IMG/VR virus record: IMGVR_UViG_3300027708_000077
Coordinates: 1 to 61,968 of that record
DNA from: a virus
Length of the DNA: 61,968 nt
Direction: 5' to 3' (one strand)
A program made the position numbers and the translations under genes. The notes beneath the pieces are model-generated. The model worked only from the letters and a program-made list of their open reading frames with translations. It did no database searches and was not told the origin of the DNA. The stretch's first letter is position 1, and each line of letters starts with the position of its first letter. Positions 27,837 to 36,300 of this stretch are shown piece after piece.

Positions 27837-30800
27837 CTATCCCACTTCGGTAGTTTCAATGACTGCCACCCAGCGAATTCGCGTGCTTGCTAATCCAGTT
27901 ACAGCAATTTGCAAAGATCCAAACATCGATGTTTCTGCAACAACAGTAAACGAAACTTGCGAAAGCTGCGAATCAACAGCAACAGCAGTAACAGTAGGAG
28001 ATCCAATAATGGTTGTTGTTCCATTTGTTGCTGTTTTTCTAATTGCTCCCGTAATTTCCCAATTTCCGCCAAATGATCCATAGGTTGTAGTTGAATTTGT
28101 TCCTATTGTTCCAGAAGAAGCAACTAATTGAATAGTAAATCTGTACGTACTATTATTAGGTAAAACAATATGGTTTGCTGAATCAAATGTTCCCGTTCCA
28201 TCTGCGGTCATATTAACTGCAGACGCATTTGTTGTAGTTGCGCGAAGAACATGCAACCCGAATTGCGCGTCGCCATTGGAAGCAAATCGCCCAGCAGAAT
28301 AAGCAAATTTTCCGTACAATTGCGCATTACCATACAGTCCTCCCGGAATAGCAGAGTAATCTCCAGAAGCTGCATTGCCCGAACCTCCGCTGATAACCGA
28401 AACTGATCCGCTAGATACTTGCAAAGATGCATTACGTATTGTTTGCCAATCTACTGAATTTGTTCCTCTCTTGTTTCCTCCTGTTGATGAATTATCGGGA
28501 ATGTTTCCAAGCAGCGATCCTGTTCCTTTTGGTCGTAAAACAAGATCAACATCAGTAGTTGATCCCGCTGCCGTCAAAGAATCCACATAAGTATAAGTAT
28601 TAGGCGAAGATGTGCTTTCAGCAAAAGCAACCTGCGTGATTGATGTGCCTCCCGTTCCGTTTTCTGCAGCGATAATTCTTCCTTGCGCATCCACAGTAAT
28701 ATTTGCAGATGTGTAAGAACCTGCAGATACATCAGTGTTTGTCAAAGAAATAGTGACTGCAGAAGAGCCATTGAAACTGGTTCCTGAAAGTCCGCTACCT
28801 ATAGTTAGAGCATTGGTAGTTGTGACCCCAGCTCCCGGTGTTGACCAGAAAAGTTCACCCGACCCATTGGTGCTAAGCACCTGTCCGCTTGCTCCGTCAG
28901 AAGGCAATACATATGTAGTTGATCCCGCAATGGCAGGAGCGACAAGACTCACTGCTCCTGATGTTGATCCGGAAATACTTAGTGTTCCCTTGACATCGAG
29001 AATGTCTCTGAATGTTCCACTATTTGCCGCAAAATTATTGATACGATAGGTTTGTACCGTAGTAGTGCCAAGACGATTCACCACAAAAGCAAACCTGCCA
29101 GTTGGGTCAACCGCAACACCATAAGGAGCTAACCCCGTTGCTGCCGTTCCGACCGAGGTCAATGCTCCGGTGGATTGATTGATGGTATAGGCCTGCACCG
29201 TGGAGCTACTATAATTCGTCACAAAAGCAAATCTGCCAGTTGGGTCAACCGCAACACCATTAGGAGCTGACCCCGTTGCTGCTGTTCCAATCGAGGTCAA
29301 TGCTCCGGTAGATTGATTGATGGTGAAGGCTTGTACCGTAGTGCTACCATAATTCGTCACAAAAGCAAACCTGCCAGTTGGGTCAACCGCAACACCCTGA
29401 GGAGCTAACCCCGTTGCTGCCGTCCCTACCGAGGTCAATGCTCCGGTAGCTTGATTAATGGTGTAGGACTGAACTCCTGTTGCGGCGCTACCATAATTCA
29501 CCACAAAAGCAAATCTGCCAGTTGGGTCAACCGCAACACCACAAGGATTTGTCCCCGTTGCTGCTGTTCCAATCGAGGTTAATGCTCCGGTAGATTGATT
29601 GATCGTATAGGCTTGCACGGTATTGCTAATGCTAGAATAATTCGTCACAAAAGCAAATCTGCCAGTTGGATCAACCGCAACAGCATAGGGATAATTCCCC
29701 GTTGCTACCGCACCTACCGAAGTCAATGCTCCGGTAGATTGATTGATGGTATAGGCTTGTACGGTGGCGCTACTATAATTCGGGACAAAAACAAACCTGC
29801 CAGTGGGGTCAACCGCAACACCGTAGGGACCTGATCCCGTTGCTGCCGTGCCTACCGAGGTCAATGCTCCGGTAGATTGATTGATTGTATAGGCTTGCAC
29901 CGTGGCGCTACTACCATTTGTCACAAAAGCAAACCTGCCAGTTGGGTCAACCGCAACACCAGAAGGAGCTGACCCCGTTGCTGCCGTCCCTACCGAGGTC
30001 AATGCCCCTGTTCCTCCGTGAAAAGTCGGTGGAGGAAGAAGATTATTACTCGTCACCGCCCCATACGTAATCGACGATCCCGAGATGGGATTTCCGACAA
30101 TATATTGAGTTGATCTCAATTGCCCTTGAATATCTGCTCCTGCTTGTATCGATTGTGTTCTTCCCGCTCCTACCACAAGAGGCGCGGCAAACGTCTGTGT
30201 GGCTGTCCATGCATGTGCAATTGCTAGCGCATCCGCCGCAGTAGTAATTCTTCCCTGTGCATCTACTGTAATACTTGCAACAGGGTATGAACCTGCTGTT
30301 ACTGCAGTGTTTGCCAATGCAATTGTTACTGCAGCAGAACCATTGAAACTTGTTCCCGAAAGTCCCGTTCCAATGGTCAGCGCATTGGGAGTGTTAACAC
30401 TAATGTCTCCCGATCCATTGAACGCAACACCGTTGATGTTTCGAGAAGTGGTAAGCGTTGCAGCACTTGTTGCCGTGGAAGCATTTCCGGAAAGTGCTCC
30501 ATAAAACGTTGTCGCTTCCATGTCTCCAAGTGTGCCGGAATATACTTCAGAAACATTTGTTCCGTCAGGGATAAATGCAAATCTTTGATTATTTCGCCGA
30601 AATCCAAAAAATCCTTTTTTTGCGGTAGAATTATACCACTGAAACTCAACACCTCTGTCTTTTGCATCATTGGAAATGAGTGTCGCGCCATCGACACCTC
30701 CGCCAAGGCTGATGATTGGATCCTTCAAAACTGTCGTTGTTGCATTAACTGTAATTGTAGTTCCATTTACCGTAAAATTTCCACCAACAGTCACGTCGGC

Positions 30801-31481
30801 AAATGTTTGCGCAGCAGTCCAAGTATTTGAATTGCCTAAATTTAAGGTAATGGTGTTTGCTTCTGATCCATTAAACGTTCCAGTTGTTCCAGAAAGTCCT
30901 GATCCAATGGTGAGTGCATTTGGAACACCACTTCCGTTTGAAGCGGACGTAATCCTTCCTTGCGCATCGACAGTGATGTTTGCTGTAGAATACGAACCTG
31001 CTGTTACTGCAGTATTTGCCAATGCAATTGTTACTGCAGCAGAACCATTGAAACTTGTTCCCGAAAGTCCCGTTCCAATGGTTAGAGAATTTGTTGTGGT
31101 GCTTGTTGCGCTGCCGCTTGATGCAGCAGTGATTCGTCCTTGAGCATCGACAGTCAGGGCAGCATTCGTATAGGAACCCGGAGTAACTGCAGTGGAAGCA
31201 ATTCCAATGGTTACATCTCCGGTGGCTGCATTGACAGAAATTCCCGTTCCAGCAGCAACTGAGGTGACCGGCTTCTTCCAAGTTCCGGGCGTTCCTCCCG
31301 CAATGCATATGTGAAGTACGCCTGAGCGATCAATGACAAAATCACCAACAGAAAACGTTCCCGTCGTCGGGGCACCCGAAGCAGTTGCTCCCACATATCG
31401 AGACAGCTCTTTTGATCCGCTTAACCCTGTAGCGGTCAAAGTGGACGTTCCGGAAAATGAACTCAGTTTCGCTACTGGCAT
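27837..31481 (-). CDS. Fibre protein with a seven-bladed YVTN-type beta-propeller
   Basis: 1214 residues with GGAGATTACATA before the ATG; stops at TAG. The first about 480 residues hold repeats of the fibre motif LTIGTGLSGTSFNGSAAVTI with NITVDAQGRITSAS. Residues about 487-815 are one propeller of exactly seven blades, each carrying VAVDPTGRFAFV...TVQAYTINQSTGALTS; an extra closing strand precedes blade 1. Further fibre repeats follow, and the last 140 residues end WVAVIETTEVG, a domain shared with three other genes here. YVTN/lactonase propellers act as binding discs in surface proteins; enzymatic activity is not implied. It overlaps the upstream stop by one base (TAATG). Confidence 0.85.
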   Translation of the reverse strand: MPVAKLSSFSGTSTLTATGLSGSKELSRYVGATASGAPTTGTFSVGDFVIDRSGVLHICIAGGTPGTWKKPVTSVAAGTGISVNAATGDVTIGIASTAVTPGSYTNAALTVDAQGRITAASSGSATSTTTNSLTIGTGLSGTSFNGSAAVTIALANTAVTAGSYSTANITVDAQGRITSASNGSGVPNALTIGSGLSGTTGTFNGSEANTITLNLGNSNTWTAAQTFADVTVGGNFTVNGTTITVNATTTVLKDPIISLGGGVDGATLISNDAKDRGVEFQWYNSTAKKGFFGFRRNNQRFAFIPDGTNVSEVYSGTLGDMEATTFYGALSGNASTATSAATLTTSRNINGVAFNGSGDISVNTPNALTIGTGLSGTSFNGSAAVTIALANTAVTAGSYPVASITVDAQGRITTAADALAIAHAWTATQTFAAPLVVGAGRTQSIQAGADIQGQLRSTQYIVGNPISGSSITYGAVTSNNLLPPPTFHGGTGALTSVGTAATGSAPSGVAVDPTGRFAFVTNGSSATVQAYTINQSTGALTSVGTAATGSGPYGVAVDPTGRFVFVPNYSSATVQAYTINQSTGALTSVGAVATGNYPYAVAVDPTGRFAFVTNYSSISNTVQAYTINQSTGALTSIGTAATGTNPCGVAVDPTGRFAFVVNYGSAATGVQSYTINQATGALTSVGTAATGLAPQGVAVDPTGRFAFVTNYGSTTVQAFTINQSTGALTSIGTAATGSAPNGVAVDPTGRFAFVTNYSSSTVQAYTINQSTGALTSVGTAATGLAPYGVAVDPTGRFAFVVNRLGTTTVQTYRINNFAANSGTFRDILDVKGTLSISGSTSGAVSLVAPAIAGSTTYVLPSDGASGQVLSTNGSGELFWSTPGAGVTTTNALTIGSGLSGTSFNGSSAVTISLTNTDVSAGSYTSANITVDAQGRIIAAENGTGGTSITQVAFAESTSSPNTYTYVDSLTAAGSTTDVDLVLRPKGTGSLLGNIPDNSSTGGNKRGTNSVDWQTIRNASLQVSSGSVSVISGGSGNAASGDYSAIPGGLYGNAQLYGKFAYSAGRFASNGDAQFGLHVLRATTTNASAVNMTADGTGTFDSANHIVLPNNSTYRFTIQLVASSGTIGTNSTTTYGSFGGNWEITGAIRKTATNGTTTIIGSPTVTAVAVDSQLSQVSFTVVAETSMFGSLQIAVTGLASTRIRWVAVIETTEVG
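29040..30020 (-). repeat. Seven propeller-blade repeats (AVDPTGRFAFV subtype)
   Basis: Seven tandem units of about 138-147 bp, all in frame. Each encodes one propeller blade with the signature AVDPTGRF. They are very similar to each other at DNA level (for example aaatctgccagttgggtcaa recurs). This subtype has Val where the two larger arrays at 32335-33250 and 34035-38600 have Cys. Confidence 0.9.
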
Positions 31482-31819
31482 TATGTAATCTCCACTCCAA
31501 ACACACTAACAGCCAAAGTATTTGCACTGGCCGAAAAAAGCAAATATTTATTTGTCGCATCCAATGTCAATCCGACCGTGATGAACGATGTATCATTTGC
31601 GGACACTGTTCCATCATAGATGATGTATCCGTTGATATCTCCGGGATAGACATTGGCAGTGGAAACACAAAGGCGATACGTGACGTTGGATGATCCCGTG
31701 TTGCACACGGACATGGTGCTTACCACCGCAGCAGTTGTGGCACAGGTATACAATACTTGCGCGGTCGCAGGTGTTGAATTGGAAATAATTGAATTCAATC
31801 TTTTATATACTTGCGCCAC
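31481..31819 (-). CDS. Small beta-rich virion protein
   Basis: 112 residues starting MAQVYKRLNSIISNST; its stop overlaps the next start by one base (TAATG), so the two genes are translationally coupled. It reads as a compact beta sandwich (VVSTMSVCNTGSSNVTYRL, then GLTLDATNKYLLFSASANTL). Short proteins of this kind are common beside phage tail-fibre genes and I regard it as a probable fibre-associated or decoration protein. No catalytic motif is present. Function is unknown; the call is made on coding style, start spacing and context. Confidence 0.65.
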   Translation of the reverse strand: MAQVYKRLNSIISNSTPATAQVLYTCATTAAVVSTMSVCNTGSSNVTYRLCVSTANVYPGDINGYIIYDGTVSANDTSFITVGLTLDATNKYLLFSASANTLAVSVFGVEIT

Positions 31820-31901
31820 ATTATTTCTCCCTTGATATTTGACTTATTGTATCAAATGATGCAGTATTGTTTTGCGTTGCTTTTTGTCGCGTACAAAGAG
31901 A

Positions 31902-32078
31902 TCAAGAGGGGCGTTGAATTTTCTTGCTTGCCCATTTTTCAATTTCCACGCTGGTGCCGACATACCAGCCGTCATCAAGTTGAACCATCCGGTGGTTTAC
32001 CTCAATGTCGCTCACATCCTCATCGGTCAATGGGCCATAGATATACGGATCGTCAAATCGGTCAAAAATGGAAATCAT
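31902..32078 (-). CDS. Small acidic protein (58 residues)
   Basis: Starts at ATG 32078, with CTGGAGGACATC just upstream, a strong ribosome site that lies right after the stop of the preceding gene. The sequence runs MISIFDRFDDPYIYGPL and ends with WYVGTSVEIEKWAS. It is acidic at the start and basic at the end, with no known domain. The gene fills most of the gap between two fibre genes, and its ribosome site argues that it is real. It could be a small fibre-assembly factor. About 80 bases downstream (31820-31901) hold no clear feature. Confidence 0.6.
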   Translation of the reverse strand: MISIFDRFDDPYIYGPLTDEDVSDIEVNHRMVQLDDGWYVGTSVEIEKWASKKIQRPS

Positions 32079-32092
32079 GATGTCCTCCAGAC

Positions 32093-33310
32093 TTATCCCC
32101 AAAAGGATTTTGTTTCAAGCCAATAATATAATTTTGTAATAAAAGTATACGGTCTTATGGTGGCGTTTGCAATGGTTTTTATTGCGCCGCTAATTGGAGG
32201 GGAAATTGGTCGATAGGTACTGAGTGCGTCGAAATTGAAATTGCGAAATCCCACACGAGTGTTTCGAGTGATGACAGGAAAATTGAATGCTTTTGATTGA
32301 GATGTTTGATAATAGACTATATTTGGATAATAAGAAAAAACAGTGCTCGAACCAGTATTTGCCACATACACAAATTTCCCTGTGGGATCACAGGCAACGC
32401 CTTGGGGATTAGTTCCCGTTGCCACCGCTCCCACCGAAGTCAATGCTCCGGTGATTGCATTGATCGTGTAGGCCTGAACGGTGCTTGAAGTAAAATTCGC
32501 CACATACACAAATTTCCCCGTGGGATCACAGGCAACAATGTAGGGATTAGTTCCCGTTGCCGTTGTTCCCATCGAGGTCAATGCTCCGGTACTTGCATTG
32601 ATCGTGTAGGCCGAAACGGTGTCTGAACTATAATTCGTCACATACACAAATTTCCCCGTGGGATCACAAGCAACGCCGTAGGGATTAGTTCCCGTTGCCG
32701 TTGTTCCCACCGAGGTCAATGCTCCGGTGATTGCATTGATCGTGTAGGCCTGAACGGTGTTTGGATTAATATTCGCCACATACACAAATTTCCCCGTGGG
32801 ATCACAGGCAACACCGTTGGGACCAGCCCCCGTTGCCGCTGTTCCCACCGAGGTCAATGCTCCGGTTACTTGATTGATCGTGTAGGCCTGAACGGTGTTT
32901 CCTCCGAGTCCATTGTAATTATTCGCCACATAGACAAATTTCCCCGAGGGATCACAGGCAACACCCCAAGGAAATGCTCCCGTTGCGGTTGTTCCCACCG
33001 AGGTCAATGCTCCGGTACTTGCATTGATCGTGTAGGCTTGAACGGTGCTTGAACCAGCATTCGTCACATACACGAATTTCCCTGTGGGATCACAGGCGAC
33101 AAAGTAGGGACTAGTTCCCGTTGCTGCCGTCCCGACCGAGGTCAATGCTCCGGTACTTGCATTGATCGTGTAGGCCTGAACGGTACTTGAACTCAGATTC
33201 GTCACATACACAAATTTTCCTGTGGGATCACAGGCAACGCCGATGGGAATACTCCCGGTCATTGCTGTTCCCAAATTGCTGAAATTGTGTGAAAATACAA
33301 TTCCTGCCAT
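32093..33310 (-). CDS. Single seven-bladed YVTN-type propeller protein
   Basis: 405 residues. A short N-terminal strand (GIVFSHNFSNLGTAMTG) is followed by exactly seven blades of about 46 residues with the signature VACDPTGKFVYV...TVQAYTINASTGALTS. The lead strand presumably closes the ring with blade 7. The last about 70 residues are aromatic and Arg-rich (ITRNTRVGFRNFNFDALSTY, ending FWG), perhaps an anchor to the particle. It sits beside the giant propeller gene and shares near-identical blades with it. Each blade holds one Cys, unusual in an exposed virion protein. Likely a receptor-binding or decorating disc; ligand unknown. Confidence 0.82.
   Translation of the reverse strand: MAGIVFSHNFSNLGTAMTGSIPIGVACDPTGKFVYVTNLSSSTVQAYTINASTGALTSVGTAATGTSPYFVACDPTGKFVYVTNAGSSTVQAYTINASTGALTSVGTTATGAFPWGVACDPSGKFVYVANNYNGLGGNTVQAYTINQVTGALTSVGTAATGAGPNGVACDPTGKFVYVANINPNTVQAYTINAITGALTSVGTTATGTNPYGVACDPTGKFVYVTNYSSDTVSAYTINASTGALTSMGTTATGTNPYIVACDPTGKFVYVANFTSSTVQAYTINAITGALTSVGAVATGTNPQGVACDPTGKFVYVANTGSSTVFSYYPNIVYYQTSQSKAFNFPVITRNTRVGFRNFNFDALSTYRPISPPISGAIKTIANATIRPYTFITKLYYWLETKSFWG
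32335..33250 (-). repeat. Seven propeller-blade repeats (ACDPTGKFVYV subtype)
   Basis: Seven tandem in-frame units, mostly 138 bp, one longer by 12 bp (blade 3, with an extra loop GLGGN). The motif gtgggatcacaggcaac recurs once per unit. Units are highly similar at DNA level to those at 34035-38600. Confidence 0.9.
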
Positions 33311-33356
33311 ACTTACACTTCAGCAGACATATTTTTTGGCGCAAAAAAATTATGCA

Positions 33357-36300
33357 TCATGTTCCCCAATACGTCACATTTCTTGGAAGCATGGTTGTTA
33401 TTTTTTTATTTACTTGATAGGGGGTAATACGGGAAGTATTTATTTTTGTGTCCGGATTTATTGATGGCTGAGAAACCTGATAGTCAAATTGCGTCAAGGC
33501 CAATCCGGCATATCCTGAAGTCGCTGCCGCCAAATATCTATTTCTGTTTGAAATAGTTGCTAATTGCAAAGTAGAATCGGAAGAATATGTATTAATATAT
33601 GTCAATGCACCGGTTGATTGATTGATAGAATATACTTCTATTGCAGATCCATTATTGTAATAAAAAACTTCCGAACGTGAATCAACTGCAGAATAATATG
33701 TAAAGCCTGTTGATCCATAATTTCCAACAAGTGTCAACGCCCCAGTTGACTGGTTGATAGAGTATGAAAATATGGAAGATGGTAAAGCAGGGCCAATAAA
33801 ACAGGCGTATAAAAATCTATTGTATGTATCAACTACTAAATCAACACATTGCTCAGTAGAGGCAGGAGATATTGCCGATCCAACTGCAGTCAAAACTCCT
33901 GTTGTTTGATTTATGGAATATGCTTGCAATATTCCCGCAATGCCGTTATTACTTCCTCCAACATACAGGAATTTTCCTGTGTTATCGCTTTTTGTAACAT
34001 ATGGCCGTGTCATTGTTGCAGGAAGAGTGGTTGTACCTAAAAACGTAAACCCTATATAAATTGTGTACGTTTGAACAGTGTTATCACCATAATTCACCAC
34101 ATAGACAAATTTTCCCGTGGGATCGCAAGCAACGTGGTAGGAAGATGTCCCCGCTGTCGCTGTTCCCACCGAGGTCAATGCTCCGGTACTTGCATTGATC
34201 GTGTAAGCTTGAACGGTATTTGAGGCCACATTCGCCACATACACAAATTTCCCTGTGGGATCACAGGCAACGCCGTAGGGACAAGTTCCTGTTGCCGCTG
34301 TTCCCACCGAGGTCAATGCTCCGGTGATTGCATTGATCGTGTAGGCCTGAACGGTGTATGGACCAAAATTCGCCACATACACAAATTTCCCCGTGGGATC
34401 ACAGGCAACGCCTTGGGGATTATTTCCCGTTGCCACCGCTCCCACCGAAGTCAATGCTCCGGTGATTGCATTGATCGTGTAAGCTTGAACGGTGTTGTCA
34501 ATAGCATTCGTCACATAGACAAATTTTCCCGTGGGATCACAGGCAACGCTTTGGGGACCACTTCCCGTTGCCGCTGTTCCCACCGAGGTCAATGCTCCGG
34601 TACTTGCATTGATCGTGTAGGCTTGAACGGTGTTTCCGCCCACTCCATTGAAAGCATTCACCACAAACACGAACTTTCCCGTGGGATCACAAGCAACGGC
34701 GTAGGGAGTTGTCCCCGTTGCTACCGCTCCCACCGAGGTTAATGCTCCGGTACTTGCATTGATCGTGTAGGCTTGCACGGTGTTTGAACCAAGATTCACC
34801 ACATAGACAAACTTTCCCGTGGGATCACAAGCAACGCCGTAGGGATTTGTCCCCGTTGCTGCCGTTCCCACCGAAGTCAATGCTCCGGTAGTTGCATTGA
34901 TTGTGTAGGCTTGAACGGTATTTGTACCAGTATTCGTCACATACACAAACTTTCCCGTGGGATCGCAGGCAATGAAGTAAGGAGCAGTCCCCGTCCCCGT
35001 CGCCACCGTTCCCATAGAGTTCAATGCTCCAGTATCGTCTTTTACATCAAACCTTTTTAATTGATTTACGTCACTTTCTAGAGCATAAAAAAATCTTCCA
35101 TATGATTCAAAAGTTATACTTGCCTTACTACTAGCGGCTGTAGTAATTGTGTAGGCTTGAACGGTGGCTGAACTCTGATTCGCCACATACACAAATCTGC
35201 CGGTTGGATCAGACGCAACACCCCAAGGATTTGATCCCGTTGCCGCTGATCCCATCAAAGTCAATGCTCCGGTACTTGCATTGATCGTGTAGGCTCGAAC
35301 GGTACCTGAAGTATAATTCGTCACATAGACTTTCCCCGTGGAGTCACAAGCAACGGCGAAGGGATTAGTTCCCGTTGCCACCGCTCCCACCGAAGTCAAT
35401 GCTCCGGTACTTGCATTGATCGTGTAGGCTTGAACCGTGTTGTCACCAGAATGCGCCACATAGACAAACTTCCCCGTAGGATCACAGGCAACGCTTTGGG
35501 GACCACTTCCCGTTGCCGCTGTTCCCACCGAGGTCAATGCTCCGGTAGTTTGATTGATTGTGTAGGCCTGAACGGTGCCCGATGCACCGATAGAATTCGT
35601 CACATACACAAATTTCCCTGTGGGATCACAGGCAACACCGTAGGGGCCAGCTCCCGTTGCCGCTGTTCCCACCGAGGTCAATGCTCCGGTACTTGCATTG
35701 ATCGTGTAGGCTTGAACGGTCCATGGAGTATAATTCGCCACATACACAAATTTCCCCGTGGGATCACAGGCAACGCCTTGGGGATTATTTCCCGTTGCTG
35801 CCGTCCCGACCGAGGTCAATGCTCCGGTACTTGCATTGATTGTGTAGGCTTGAACGGTGGCTGAACCAGTATTCGTCACGTACACGAATTTTCCCGTGGG
35901 ATCACAGGCAACGCCTTGAGGACTTGTCCCCGTTGTCACCGCCCCCACCGAGGTTAATGCTCCGGTAGTTGCATTGATCGTGTAGGCATGAACGATACTT
36001 GAACCCTGATTCGTCACATAGACAAATTTCCCCGTGGGGTCACAGGCAACGCCGGTGGGATAAGTTTCCGTTGCCGCTGTGCCCACCGAGGTCAATGCTT
36101 CAGACAATAACGACGCAGATAGCACTCTTTGCCTTTCAATAAATTCGCCAGTGGTTATGCTGTAAGAAAATCTAATCCAATAAAAACCAGTCTCTGACTG
36201 TAATTTGACAAAAAGTTCATTTTTTTGCGGATGAAACACAGCGCTATATATGGTATTGCCGCTAGAAACTGTATGTTCTCCTAGTTTTATTAAATAATCA

